From Mycolicibacterium grossiae (GTDB taxonomy: Bacteria; Actinomycetota; Actinomycetes; Mycobacteriales; Mycobacteriaceae): a DNA stretch of 64,000 nt. Each line of letters begins with the position of its first letter. Positions within the stretch are counted from its first letter, which is position 1. The position numbers and the translations under genes are program-made. The notes beneath the pieces were generated by a model. The model was not told the DNA's origin and did not search any database. It was given only the letters and a program-made list of their open reading frames with translations. The DNA lies in contig NZ_CP043474.1 in the NCBI RefSeq assembly GCF_008329645.1, positions 1,488,001 to 1,552,000 of the forward strand. Direction: 5' to 3'. Below are positions 44,880 through 54,470 of this stretch, one piece after another.

Positions 44880-45302
44880 TCACATCGCGTAGCGTCGCAC
44901 CGTCTCCGGGTGGATCACGATGCGCACCCACTCCTCGCGCAGCATCCCGGCGAGGTCGTCGGCGCGGACGGGGTCACTCAGATCCCAGTACCGGGCGGCG
45001 AGGCGTTCGACGAGATCGTCGGCGCCGTCGACAGCGATCGTCGTGGACCCTGCCACGGACACCCACCGTTCGTGCTCGCCGACCGGAGCGGTCACGACGA
45101 GCGAGGCCCGGGGGTCGCGGCGCAGGCGGCGCACCCGTGGCGTGTCGGGTGCGCTGAACAGCGCGACGTCGCCCGCTTCGGTGGCCTCGAACCACACCGG
45201 CCGAGGTTGCGGCGGCCGCGGCCCGTCGGCGGTCGACAGGAAGCCGTAGAGCGGGCGGTGCAGGAAGTCGAGGTCCGCCGCGGCGAGGGACGCCGCGCTC
45301 AT
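44880..45302 (-). CDS. PNPOx-fold protein (F420/flavin type), coupled to NmrA-like gene
   Basis: 140 residues. Split barrel: LYGFLSTADGPRPPQPRPVWFE, RRLRRDPRASLVVTAPVGEHERWVSVAGSTTI and VRIVIHPETVRRY. Small members like this bind F420 or FMN. The ATG at 45302 overlaps the stop of the NmrA-like gene by four bases, so the two are co-translated, with the AraC protein as likely regulator. Confidence 0.83.
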   Translation of the reverse strand: MSAASLAAADLDFLHRPLYGFLSTADGPRPPQPRPVWFEATEAGDVALFSAPDTPRVRRLRRDPRASLVVTAPVGEHERWVSVAGSTTIAVDGADDLVERLAARYWDLSDPVRADDLAGMLREEWVRIVIHPETVRRYAM

Positions 45303-46138
45303 CGGTGCCACGCTCCCGTGACGGCGACGCGCAGCACGTAGTCGGTGAACGTGCGCGCCGGGCGGCCCAGTACGTCGGTGACTCCGTCGGTGGGCGTGGC
45401 GATGAGCCCGCGGTCCATCAGGGCGAACATCTCCGCGACGTGCTCGGCGTCGCCGCGGTCGACACCCTGCCCGACGAGCGCCTCGACGTACTCGTCCGGC
45501 GTGACCCGGCGGTAGGTGATGGGTCGTCCGGCCGCTCGCGAGACGAGGTCGACCGCCTCGGCGAACGTGATGGCCCGGGGCCCGCTCAATTCGTGCACCC
45601 GACCGACGTGCGCGTCCGGCTCGGTGAGCACGCGCACGGCCACGTCCGCGATGTCCTCGAGGTCGATGAACGGTTCACCGACGTCGCCCGCGGGCAGGGC
45701 CAGCTCCCCGTCCAGCAGCGGAGCGTGCCACAGCTCCTCGTCGAAGTTCTGCGCGAAGTTGTTCGGCCGAAGGATCGTCCAGTCGAGTCCGGACGCGCGG
45801 ACGGCGTCCTCGGCGTCGCGCATGTCCCGGCCGAACGCGGAATCACCCCAGGTGTCCGCGCCCCGCCCGGACAGCAGGACCAGATGCCGCACCCCGGCAG
45901 CGGCCGCCCGGGCCGCGAACTCGTGCACCGGCCCGGGCGTCGACGGGGGCACGACGAAGACGGCCGCAGTGTCGCGCAGCGCGGCGTCCCATCGGCCGGG
46001 ATCAGTCCAATCGAAGGGGGTCGCGCTGCTGCGCGACGCGGCGCGCACGGGGAGTCCGAGCAGCCGCAGGCGCGCGGCGACGCGCCGGCCCGACTTACCG
46101 GTGGCACCGAGGACGAGGAAGGTGGTCGGATCGTTCAT
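45299..46138 (-). CDS. NmrA-like NAD(P)H-binding protein
   Basis: 279 residues. NAD(P) site FLVLGATGKSGRRVAARL, then VFVVPPSTPGPVHEFAARAAAAGVRHLVLLSG, LDWTILRPNNFAQNF and a C-terminal lid AEHVAEMFALMDRGL. This is the NmrA/SDR5 group with no YxxxK, including quinone reductases such as QorB and redox sensors. The ATG at 46138 follows TGGAG and is preferred to the upstream start at 46174. Confidence 0.9.
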   Translation of the reverse strand: MNDPTTFLVLGATGKSGRRVAARLRLLGLPVRAASRSSATPFDWTDPGRWDAALRDTAAVFVVPPSTPGPVHEFAARAAAAGVRHLVLLSGRGADTWGDSAFGRDMRDAEDAVRASGLDWTILRPNNFAQNFDEELWHAPLLDGELALPAGDVGEPFIDLEDIADVAVRVLTEPDAHVGRVHELSGPRAITFAEAVDLVSRAAGRPITYRRVTPDEYVEALVGQGVDRGDAEHVAEMFALMDRGLIATPTDGVTDVLGRPARTFTDYVLRVAVTGAWHR

Positions 46139-46206
46139 GTCTCCATCCAAGGGCGCCGCATCGGACGATGTCATGGGTCAAAGCCCGAGAAAGCTGTGTG
46201 ATCGTC

Positions 46207-46212
46207 TACCGT
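46207..46212 (+). promoter_or_regulatory. Possible -10 box of the AraC gene
   Basis: TACCGT, TANNNT type, ends eight bases before the GTG at 46221 and suggests a leaderless or near-leaderless transcript. Confidence 0.3.
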
Positions 46213-46220
46213 GAGGTGCC

Positions 46221-47150
46221 GTGGACGTCTTCGGTGACCTCTTCCGCGGCGTGCGAGCCCATGGCTCGTTGTTCGGCAGCTCCACGCTGACCCCGCCCTG
46301 GGCCCTGCACTTCGTCGACGGTGCGCCCCTCACGTTGTGCGCCGTCCTGGGAGGGTCGGGATGGATCATCCCGATCGACGGCGAGCCCGAACCGCTGAAC
46401 GCCTACGAGACCGTCGTCGTCCGCGGTCCCGGGACGTTCACCTTCGTCGACGAGGTCGGCACGTCGGCCGTGCCGGTCGCCTGTGGCGAGTTCTGTGCGA
46501 CGCCCGAGCAGGGCGGGACCCGGCACCGGCTCGGCTGGAGCGACGGCGACGGCGACGGTGCGGCGACGTTGATCGTTGGGGCCTACCCGGTGCGCGGCGA
46601 GATCAGCCGCCGGCTGCTCGACGCACTGCCGGTGGTGCTGCGCGTGGAGGCGGGCGGCACGGGCGATCCCGTCCTCGACCACCTCGCGGCCGAGGTGGCG
46701 CTCGACGTCCCAGGGCAACAGGTGGTGCTCGACCGGCTTCTCGACTGGATGCTGGTGTGCACCATCCGGGAGTGGTTCGACCGGCCGGGCGGCGAGCCAC
46801 CCGCGTGGTGGGCGGCCCAACGCGATCCCGTGGTCGGCGATGCGCTCCGGTTGCTGCACGGCGATCCCGCGGCCCCGTGGACGGTGGCCGACCTCGCCGA
46901 CCGCACCGGCGTCTCCAGATCGACACTGGCCAAGCGTTTCTCGCAGCTGGTCGGGGAAGCGCCGCTGACGTACCTCACCCACTGGCGGATGGCGCTCGCC
47001 GCGGACCGGTTGACCGACGAGTACGGCTACACGGTCGCCGAGGTGGGCCGTTCCGTCGGCTATGCGGATCCGTTCGCATTCAGCGCCGCCTTCAAGCGGG
47101 TACGGGGCGTGAACCCCCGCGAGTTCCGGCGCAGCGCCGTACGCGCGTGA
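46221..47150 (+). CDS. AraC family regulator with cupin-type sensor domain
   Basis: 309 residues. The N-terminal cupin-like AraC-binding domain (residues 1-180, WALHFVDGAPLTLCAVLGGSGWI) precedes two HTH motifs: WTVADLADRTGVSRSTLAKRF and YTVAEVGRSVGYADPFAFSAAFKRVRG-N-REFRR. Members with this layout often activate divergent redox genes, here the NmrA-like/PNPOx operon 82 bases away. GTG start. Confidence 0.92.
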   Translation: MDVFGDLFRGVRAHGSLFGSSTLTPPWALHFVDGAPLTLCAVLGGSGWIIPIDGEPEPLNAYETVVVRGPGTFTFVDEVGTSAVPVACGEFCATPEQGGTRHRLGWSDGDGDGAATLIVGAYPVRGEISRRLLDALPVVLRVEAGGTGDPVLDHLAAEVALDVPGQQVVLDRLLDWMLVCTIREWFDRPGGEPPAWWAAQRDPVVGDALRLLHGDPAAPWTVADLADRTGVSRSTLAKRFSQLVGEAPLTYLTHWRMALAADRLTDEYGYTVAEVGRSVGYADPFAFSAAFKRVRGVNPREFRRSAVRA

Positions 47151-47163
47151 CGGATTTTGCGGC

Positions 47164-48048
47164 TCAACGTGTTTCGTTCGCCCCCACGGGAGGAAGGTCC
47201 GGCTGGCTTGCGGCCCACGACGCCAACAGGGCTAGCCCGTCGGCCGACGGCGAATCCGTCGGCGCGGTGTAGACGTTCAGCTGCAGTCCTGGGTCGGTGG
47301 GCAACTCCATCGACTCGAAGTCGAGGTCGAGTTGGCCGACGACGGGATGGCGCAGCCGCTTCCGCCCCGAGCGGTGCAGGTGCACGTCCTGTGACGCCCA
47401 CCGCTGCCGAAACAACTCGCTGCGCGTGGACATCTCGCCGACCAAGGCGATGAGGTCCTCGTCGTGCGGGTTGCGGCCCGCCTCGAGGCGCAACATCGCC
47501 GCTGCGTCGCGGGCGACGGTGTCGTAATCGACGAAGAACGCCTGCGCCGCTTCGGGTTCCAGATACACGAACCGCGCGGTGTTCGCCGGCCGCCGCGGGC
47601 CGGCCAGGACCGGTGCGTAGAGGGCCCGTGCCAACTGGTTCATCGCCAGGACGTCGTGCCTGCCGTTGCGCACCCATGCCGGTGCCCGGGTCATGGCATC
47701 GAGTACCTGCTGTAGACCCGGACGGATGACGGTGGGCGTGCGTCGTCGACGGCGCTGTCCGCTCGACCCCGACTGGCGCGCGAGGTGGAACAGGTGGTCG
47801 CGCTCGGCCTCGTCGAGCCGTAGCGCCGTGGCGAGGGCGTCGAGCACCCCGTCGGACGCCCCGGCCAGGCTGCCCCGCTCCATCCGGACGTAGTAGTCGA
47901 CCGACACGCCGGCGAGCAGCGCCACCTCCTCGCGGCGCAGCCCCTTCACCCGTCGGTTCCCACCGTAGGCGGGCAGGCCGACCTGATCGGGGGTGATGCG
48001 CGCGCGCCGCGAGCCGAGGAACTCGCGGATCTCGTTGCGCACGTCCAT
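47164..48048 (-). CDS. XRE-type regulator with MmyB-like ligand domain
   Basis: 294 residues. N-terminal HTH_31: REFLGSRRARITPDQVGLP, RRVKGLRREEVALLAGVSVDYYVRMERG, then the MmyB-like domain (residues about 105-280) with MNQLARALYAP, RFVYLEPEAAQAF and HPVVGQLDLDFESMELP. This pairing is widespread in actinobacteria and usually controls a divergent oxidoreductase. The ATG at 48048 has GGGGAG nine bases upstream; the ATG at 48057 is too close to it. It diverges from the aldo/keto reductase. Confidence 0.92.
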   Translation of the reverse strand: MDVRNEIREFLGSRRARITPDQVGLPAYGGNRRVKGLRREEVALLAGVSVDYYVRMERGSLAGASDGVLDALATALRLDEAERDHLFHLARQSGSSGQRRRRRTPTVIRPGLQQVLDAMTRAPAWVRNGRHDVLAMNQLARALYAPVLAGPRRPANTARFVYLEPEAAQAFFVDYDTVARDAAAMLRLEAGRNPHDEDLIALVGEMSTRSELFRQRWASQDVHLHRSGRKRLRHPVVGQLDLDFESMELPTDPGLQLNVYTAPTDSPSADGLALLASWAASQPDLPPVGANETR

Positions 48049-48145
48049 CGCGGGCATCTCCCCACCGTAGGCACGGCGGGCGGCGGATGGGAGGTACTCC
48101 CGGTACCCCGAAGCGCAGACACTCCCAGCGGTCCGTCGATCGGCC

Positions 48146-48151
48146 TAGCGT
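48146..48151 (+). promoter_or_regulatory. Likely -10 box giving a leaderless aldo/keto reductase transcript
   Basis: TAGCGT (TANNNT) ends six bases before the ATG at 48158. No convincing ribosome site is present. Confidence 0.45.
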
Positions 48152-48157
48152 CGAGGC

Positions 48158-49042
48158 ATGAGCATTCCTACCTTCACGCTGAACAACGGCGTCGACATCC
48201 CGGCCCTGGGCCTTGGCGTGTACCAGACGCCGCCGGACGAGACGACCGCCGCCGTCGAGGCGGCACTCGAGATCGGCTACCGCCATGTCGACACCGCCGC
48301 CGCCTACGGCAACGAGCGCCAGGTGGGCGAGGCCATCCGGCGGTCCGGTCTGGCGCGTGACGACGTCTTCATCGAGACCAAGGTGTGGATCACCGACTTC
48401 GGCTACGACGCGACGCTGCACGCATTCGACAAGGCCGCCGGCAAGCTCGGCGTCGACCGCATCGACCTTTTCATCCTCCACCAGGCGCTGCCCAGCGAGT
48501 TCGACCTCACGCTCGACGCATACCGGGCGCTGCAGCAGCTGTACGCCGACGGCAAGGTCCGTGCGATCGGCGTCTCCAACTTCATGCCCGCCCACCTCGA
48601 GCGACTGCTGGCAGCGACGGAGACGGTGCCCGCGGTGAATCAGATCGAGGTGCACCCGTACTTCCGGCAATCCGAACTCCTCGACTTCGACGACCGGCAT
48701 GGCATCCTCAACCAGGCCTGGGCACCGATCGGCGGCATCACGTTCTACCGCGAGGGACCGCACACCTCGACGCTGGACGATCCGGTGATCACCGACATCG
48801 CCGCCGCACACGGCAGGTCACCGGCTCAAGTGATGTTGCGGTGGCACCTGCAGCAGGGCCGGCAGGTCATCCCCAAGTCGGTCACGCCGTCGCGGATCGC
48901 CGAGAACTTCGCCGTCTTCGACTTCGACCTAGGCGAGGATCAACTCGCCGCGATCGACGCCCTCGACACGGGTATCCGGGGTGGACCCGAACCCGAGGAC
49001 GTCACGCGCGAGACGTACGCCATCGACGTTCCGGAAGCCTGA
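48158..49042 (+). CDS. Aldo/keto reductase (DkgA type)
   Basis: 294 residues, TIM barrel. The N-terminus FTLNNGVDIPALGLGVYQTPP, catalytic Asp-Tyr in GYRHVDTAAAYGNE, Lys in FIETKVWITDF, and His in LFILHQALP (usual DLYLIHWP) are in place, with KVRAIGVSNFMPAHLERLL and the NADPH site IPKSVTPSRIAEN. It reduces aldehydes or ketones with NADPH. A second AKR gene of another subfamily follows 39 bases later on the same strand. Confidence 0.93.
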   Translation: MSIPTFTLNNGVDIPALGLGVYQTPPDETTAAVEAALEIGYRHVDTAAAYGNERQVGEAIRRSGLARDDVFIETKVWITDFGYDATLHAFDKAAGKLGVDRIDLFILHQALPSEFDLTLDAYRALQQLYADGKVRAIGVSNFMPAHLERLLAATETVPAVNQIEVHPYFRQSELLDFDDRHGILNQAWAPIGGITFYREGPHTSTLDDPVITDIAAAHGRSPAQVMLRWHLQQGRQVIPKSVTPSRIAENFAVFDFDLGEDQLAAIDALDTGIRGGPEPEDVTRETYAIDVPEA

Positions 49043-50167
<1,125 letters not shown>

Positions 50168-50199
50168 TGTTCGACCTCCGAGACGGCGAACTCGCTGTC

Positions 50200-50541
50200 T
50201 CAACCCATCGGCATGTCCGGGACCGGTGCGTCGCACCGGTCCCGGAAGTCGGCCGCCGCTTGGCGGACACCCCGGAGTTCGTCACGCACCTGAGGATTGG
50301 CTTCCATGTAGGCCTCGAGTGCGGAGCGCATCTCCTCCCGCGGCTTGCCCTTGAGGCTGGTGAAGAAGTCGTTGACTTCAGGGTGGGTGAACAAGTAGGT
50401 GGAGGTTCCGGCCGAGACGCCGGACATGACGCCGGCGAGGTCGGCGGCGGTGCAGTTGGGTGGGTCGGCGGCCGCCGTGCCTGCTCCGACAATGGCCGTG
50501 CCGACACCAAGTGCGGCGCACGCGAGAGCGCGGATGAGCAT
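50200..50541 (-). CDS. Secreted hemophore-related protein
   Basis: 113 residues. A signal peptide (MLIRALACAALGVGTAIVGA, cut after TAAA) precedes a helical domain: CTAADLAGVMSGVSAGTSTYLFTHPEVNDFFTSLKG, ALEAYMEANPQVRDELRGVRQ and a closing Cys in DRCDAP. This is the pattern of the mycobacterial heme-binding/hemophore family (Rv0203-type), with one Cys near each end forming a disulphide. Binding haem outside the cell is inferred from family. GAGAAGGAG precedes the ATG. Confidence 0.86.
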   Translation of the reverse strand: MLIRALACAALGVGTAIVGAGTAAADPPNCTAADLAGVMSGVSAGTSTYLFTHPEVNDFFTSLKGKPREEMRSALEAYMEANPQVRDELRGVRQAAADFRDRCDAPVPDMPMG

Positions 50542-50573
50542 GGACGGACTCCTTCTCGAAAGATGGGTGGATG

Positions 50574-50873
50574 TCAGCGCGGCCCGATGCCGCCGGGCCG
50601 GCCCCCGCCGGGACGGCCGGGGCCGGGATCGATGATGATGTCGAGTCCCCAGTCGTCGCCGCAGTACCAGGGGTCAGGGCAGTAGGACGGGTAGTACGGC
50701 CCCGCCGTCGGCGGCGTGGGGCCGCCGCCGCGAACGGTTCCTTGCGCGCAGACGTATGCTCCGCCCGCGTTGGTGCAGTCGGCGGACGCGGGCGGGGCGA
50801 GGGATGGTGACGTCACAGCGAAGAGAGCAGCCGCCGCCGCACCGAGTGCGGCGGCGGTCCGTGGTGGTCTCAT
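50574..50873 (-). CDS. Small secreted cysteine-containing Pro/Gly-rich protein
   Basis: 99 residues. The signal peptide (AAALGAAAAALFAVTSPSLA, cut near PASA) is followed by a short mature part with four Cys: DCTNAGGAYVCAQGTVRGG, then PSYCPDPWYCGDDWG. A Gly/Pro-rich tail closes it. Similar small exported proteins are common and uncharacterised in mycobacteria. It lies upstream of the hemophore-like gene on the same strand. Confidence 0.78.
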   Translation of the reverse strand: MRPPRTAAALGAAAAALFAVTSPSLAPPASADCTNAGGAYVCAQGTVRGGGPTPPTAGPYYPSYCPDPWYCGDDWGLDIIIDPGPGRPGGGRPGGIGPR

Positions 50874-51126
50874 GGTCGTCCCCTCACGCGTTCGGTCGAC
50901 CGCATCGCCGACGATGCGGAGACCCGGATGGACGTCACGATAGCTCCGATGAGCGCGACGGCCAGCAGAATGAACAATTCAAGATCAAGTTCGTCGGCCT
51001 AACTTTTGATGTGTCAAATAACCTCGTACGCAACCACATTGACGGTTTCGTCATCCGTTGATCTCGGCCACGGACGCGCGGTGGCGCTGCTACATTTCGC
51101 GGTACGACACGAGTGAGAGGCACGCC

Positions 51127-51687
51127 ATGGCGCCGCATGCGCAGGACTGGACGAAGCCCGCCGCGATGGCCATCCCGCCGGAGGGGTACTTCGAACTCGA
51201 GCGTGGCCGCTACGGCCCCACCTTTCCGAGAACCCCTGCCTGTCATGGTTTCTCGATCATCGCCAAGGTGAAGGAGGGTCGCGAGGACGCCATTCGCGCA
51301 TACGGCACGACCATCGAGGACGCGATCAAGGAGAGCCCCGACGCACTGGCCCCACTGCGGTTGCACTACCTGCGCTGGATCCTCTTCGACGTGGGGTCGG
51401 GCTTGCACTTCCAGTACCAGGGCATCTTCGACACCGACTTCGACAAGTACACCGAGGATGCCGTGCAGCTCTTCAGCGCCACCGGCATCACCACCGTCTT
51501 CACGAACCTCGAGGGCTTCCCCGAGGACTGGAAGGAGAACCCGACCGCGTTCATCGAGTTCGTCCGCGCGCATCAGGTGCCGAGCTTCCTGGAGTACGGC
51601 GAGTATCCCTACGTCACGGCCGACGAGATCAAGAAGGCGCTGCGGCTCAAGGCGGCGTTCTCAACGATGCTCGATCAGATGCAATGA
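51127..51687 (+). CDS. Unassigned protein of the peroxidase cassette, alpha+beta barrel-like
   Basis: 186 residues. No family recognised with certainty. The pattern HGFSIIAKVKEGREDAIRA, then LHYLRWILFDVG, LHFQYQGIFDTDFDKYTED and a helix fits a ferredoxin-like (dimeric alpha/beta barrel) fold, the same general fold as DyP peroxidases. There are no Cys pairs and no signal peptide. It opens a four-gene cassette: its stop overlaps the next ATG by four bases. The ATG at 51127 follows GAGAGG. The promoter region upstream (about 50960-51060) is AT-rich and holds TTTGA-N4-TCAAA (51005-51018). Confidence 0.8.
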   Translation: MAPHAQDWTKPAAMAIPPEGYFELERGRYGPTFPRTPACHGFSIIAKVKEGREDAIRAYGTTIEDAIKESPDALAPLRLHYLRWILFDVGSGLHFQYQGIFDTDFDKYTEDAVQLFSATGITTVFTNLEGFPEDWKENPTAFIEFVRAHQVPSFLEYGEYPYVTADEIKKALRLKAAFSTMLDQMQ

Positions 51688-52112
51688 CTCGACCAGAGGC
51701 GAAGACTCCGCCAGAGGTGACCGGCGAACCTTTGCGTGCGGTACGCGGCTACATCGATGCCTTCAATGCCGGCGACGTCGACGCCATGGCCAACGCGTGC
51801 ACCGCGACGATGTCGATCCTCGACGGGATGCCGCCGCACGTGTGGCACGGACCGAACGCGACACGTCACTGGCATCGCGACGTGCTCGACGAGGGCCTCC
51901 GCCACGGAGCGTCGGGGTATCACGTGACGTTGGGCGAGCCGCACCACGTGGACGTCGCGGGCGACGCGGCTTACGTGGTCCTCCCGGCCACCATGACGTT
52001 CGACGCCTCCGGAGTGGCGAGGACGCAGGACGGTGCGGTCTTCACGGTGGCGCTACGCCGTGAGGCGCACAGCTGGCTCGTCGCCGCCTGGGCGTGGGCC
52101 AAGGGCCGTTAG
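51684..52112 (+). CDS. NTF2-like/SnoaL protein of the peroxidase cassette
   Basis: 142 residues. NTF2-like fold: EPLRAVRGYIDAFNAGDVDAMANACTATMSILDGMPPHVW, then VLPATMTFDASGVARTQDGAVFTVALRR and WLVAAWAWAKG. Carries several His residues that could be active (HVWHG, RHWHRD, PHHVD). Starts inside the stop of the preceding gene (ATGA). It may be a small hydratase, isomerase or binding protein for the cassette's substrate; this is inference from fold. Confidence 0.85.
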   Translation: MTRPEAKTPPEVTGEPLRAVRGYIDAFNAGDVDAMANACTATMSILDGMPPHVWHGPNATRHWHRDVLDEGLRHGASGYHVTLGEPHHVDVAGDAAYVVLPATMTFDASGVARTQDGAVFTVALRREAHSWLVAAWAWAKGR

Positions 52113-52125
52113 TCAGGCGGGTTGC

Positions 52126-53454
52126 ATGATGCTCGAACTCGACGACATTCAGCACATCCTGTTGACGAGGACGCCGGCGTTGACCGGCCGCTACGAGTTC
52201 CTTTCGTTCGACACGCCGGAGGGCGGACGGGCGTGGTTGTCCGCGCTCCTGCCGACCACGCAGTCCGCCGCGGACGCCGTCGACACCATGGACGAGAGCG
52301 ACAGGTGGGTGACACTCGCCTTCACCTGGCAGGGACTGCGCGCGCTCGGCGTGCCGGAGGACGACCTGGCGACGTTCCCCGATGCCTTCCGGGAGGGCAT
52401 GGCGTCGCGGGCGAGCATTCTCGGCGATACCGGTGCCGCCGCCCCAGAACACTGGCTGGGCGGGTTGGCAGAACCCGCGTTGCACGCCATCGCCATCCTG
52501 TTCGCCCGTGACGAGGAACGATCGCAGCGGTCCATCGCCGAACACGACGCACTGCTCGCCCGCACTCCCGGCGTCCGGAGCCTGTCGCACCTGGACCTGA
52601 ACGCCACACCGCCGTTCAACTACGCGCACGACCACTTCGGCTTCCGTGACCGGCTGTCCCAGCCGGTCATGAAGGGCTCCGGGGAGGAACCGACGCCCGG
52701 CTCCGGCGCACCACTGGAACCCGGCGAGTTCATCCTCGGCTACCCGGACGAGGACGGACCCGTCGCCAACCTGCCGCAGCCCGAGGTGCTCAGCCGCAAC
52801 GGCAGCTACATGGCCTACCGGCGGCTCGAGGAGCACGTCGGCGCCTTCCGAGACTTCCTGCGAGAGAACGCGGACTCTCCGGAGGGCGAGGAATTGCTCG
52901 CGGCGAAATTCATGGGCCGGTGGCGCAGCGGCGCCCCACTGGTGCTGGCCCCGGACTGTGACGATCCCGACCTGGGCGCGGATCCGCAGCGCAACAACGA
53001 CTTCGATTACGGCACGATGGACCCCTTCGGATACGCCTGCCCGCTCGGATCGCACGCCCGCCGACTCAATCCGCGCGACACCGCGCACTACATGAACCGG
53101 CGCCGGATGATCCGCCGCGGCGCGACCTACGGCCCGGCACTTCCGGAAGGAGCGCCCGACGACGGCGTCGAGCGCGGTATCGCCGCGTTCATCATCTGCG
53201 CGGACCTGGTGCGCCAGTTCGAATTCGCACAGAACGTGTGGATCAACGACGAGACCTTTCACGAACTCGGCAACGAGCACGATCCCATTGCGGGCACGCA
53301 GGACGGCACGTTGGACTTCACCGTGCCGAAGCGGCCGATCCGTCGGGTACACCGAGGCATCCCCGCCTTCACCACGCTGCGCGGCGGCGGCTACTTCTTC
53401 CTGCCGGGCATGCGCGCGTTGCGCTACCTGGCGGGCGAGGAGGCATTCGCATGA
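52126..53454 (+). CDS. DyP-type peroxidase with altered GXXDG motif
   Basis: 442 residues of the dye-decolorising peroxidase superfamily. The haem region reads FGFRDRLSQP (residues 171-180), where the GXXDG motif has Arg in place of the last Gly but keeps Asp175. The proximal His is His310 in CPLGSHARRLNPRD, and the distal Arg is in MIRRGATYGP (near 330). The length and the inserts match the longer DyP group. No Tat or Sec signal, so it should act in the cytoplasm or in a shell. Its stop overlaps the ATG of the next gene. ATG 52126 or 52129. Confidence 0.9.
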   Translation: MMLELDDIQHILLTRTPALTGRYEFLSFDTPEGGRAWLSALLPTTQSAADAVDTMDESDRWVTLAFTWQGLRALGVPEDDLATFPDAFREGMASRASILGDTGAAAPEHWLGGLAEPALHAIAILFARDEERSQRSIAEHDALLARTPGVRSLSHLDLNATPPFNYAHDHFGFRDRLSQPVMKGSGEEPTPGSGAPLEPGEFILGYPDEDGPVANLPQPEVLSRNGSYMAYRRLEEHVGAFRDFLRENADSPEGEELLAAKFMGRWRSGAPLVLAPDCDDPDLGADPQRNNDFDYGTMDPFGYACPLGSHARRLNPRDTAHYMNRRRMIRRGATYGPALPEGAPDDGVERGIAAFIICADLVRQFEFAQNVWINDETFHELGNEHDPIAGTQDGTLDFTVPKRPIRRVHRGIPAFTTLRGGGYFFLPGMRALRYLAGEEAFA

Positions 53455-54458
53455 CCGCTGCACGGACGTACAACCAGTCGCACGTCCGTCGCCCCGCTAC
53501 TGGCGGGCGTCGGCTCTCCATCTACTGGACGTGGAGCTATCCCTGGGAAGCGCAACGGGATACCGCGGCGATGGAGAACCGCTTCTCGACCATCACCGAA
53601 GTACGCAACGTCGCCTGGCCGGCCTATGAGACACCCGAATACGACGCCGCGAACTTCCTGCAGGGGATCGCCGGCACGCTGGAACTCTTCCACCGGTCGA
53701 CGCTCGACTTCCAGCACCTGGCCGAAGAAGCCACCGGGCACCCCGTGGCCGTCTACCAGCGCACGGATCAGGCCGGGTACCGCTGTCCGATCGACGAGCG
53801 GATCCTCGCCGACACCGACACGCTGCTGGTCTTCGGGCTCGATCATCTGCCGTCCGAGCAGGAGGCGTCCGTCGACGAAGTCCAGGCCCTTCGGGCATGG
53901 CTCGCGCGAGAGGGCAACTGCCTCATGCTGGCGCCCCATCACGACGTCGGCTTCACCGACGACGTCGAACAACGCCAGCTGGAATATCGCCATCACGGGG
54001 ACCGGCTGGTGCCGCGGCGTCAGCGATTCGGGCGGTACACCCGGTCCCTGATGTCGGCCCTCGACGTACCGGTGCACAACACGTGGGGGTTGCGCCCCGC
54101 CGTCGTGGACGGTACGTCGGAGATCGCACCGCTCAACGCATTTCATGACCTCGACGACCTCGGCTTACTGCGTTCGGTGCCGACGCTGAACTTCCACCCG
54201 CATCTGCCGCACTACGCGCTGACTGCGCCGGAGGGCCCCGCGTTGCGCGTGCTCGGCCGTCAGCGCGTCGACCCCAACCGGCCGCACCCCTTCACCGCTG
54301 CCGGTGACACCGAGATGAACGCGCTCATCTGGATGCCGCCGAACGGCACCCGCGCCGCGGACATCGTGCTGCTCGACTCGACGCACTTCACCACGCTGTT
54401 CGGCGGAACCGACAGCTTGCGCACGCTGTGGCGCAACATCGCGCTGATGCGCCGCTGA
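53451..54458 (+). CDS. Uncharacterised protein coupled to DyP peroxidase, amidotransferase-like fold
   Basis: 335 residues. No family recognised. The middle part (about 130-180) reads DTLLVFGLDHLPSEQEASVDEVQALRAWLAREGNCLMLAPHHDVG, which is like the ThuA/class-I amidotransferase-like fold, where a loop near the first strands would carry a nucleophile. No Cys is at that position (NCLML has the only nearby Cys), so enzyme activity cannot be claimed. The C-terminal half is rich in His, Asp and Asn (NFHPHLPHYAL, DPNRPHPFTAAGDTEMN, STHFTTLFGG). Starts inside the peroxidase stop (ATGA), so the two are made together. Confidence 0.8.
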   Translation: MTAARTYNQSHVRRPATGGRRLSIYWTWSYPWEAQRDTAAMENRFSTITEVRNVAWPAYETPEYDAANFLQGIAGTLELFHRSTLDFQHLAEEATGHPVAVYQRTDQAGYRCPIDERILADTDTLLVFGLDHLPSEQEASVDEVQALRAWLAREGNCLMLAPHHDVGFTDDVEQRQLEYRHHGDRLVPRRQRFGRYTRSLMSALDVPVHNTWGLRPAVVDGTSEIAPLNAFHDLDDLGLLRSVPTLNFHPHLPHYALTAPEGPALRVLGRQRVDPNRPHPFTAAGDTEMNALIWMPPNGTRAADIVLLDSTHFTTLFGGTDSLRTLWRNIALMRR

Positions 54459-54470
54459 CGCGTCCGCTGC

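Noticed and set aside
52042..53463. Open frame antisense to the DyP peroxidase gene.
   Set aside because: Covers almost exactly the peroxidase frame on the other strand with Arg/Val-rich translation. The peroxidase has clear motifs and the antisense frame none.
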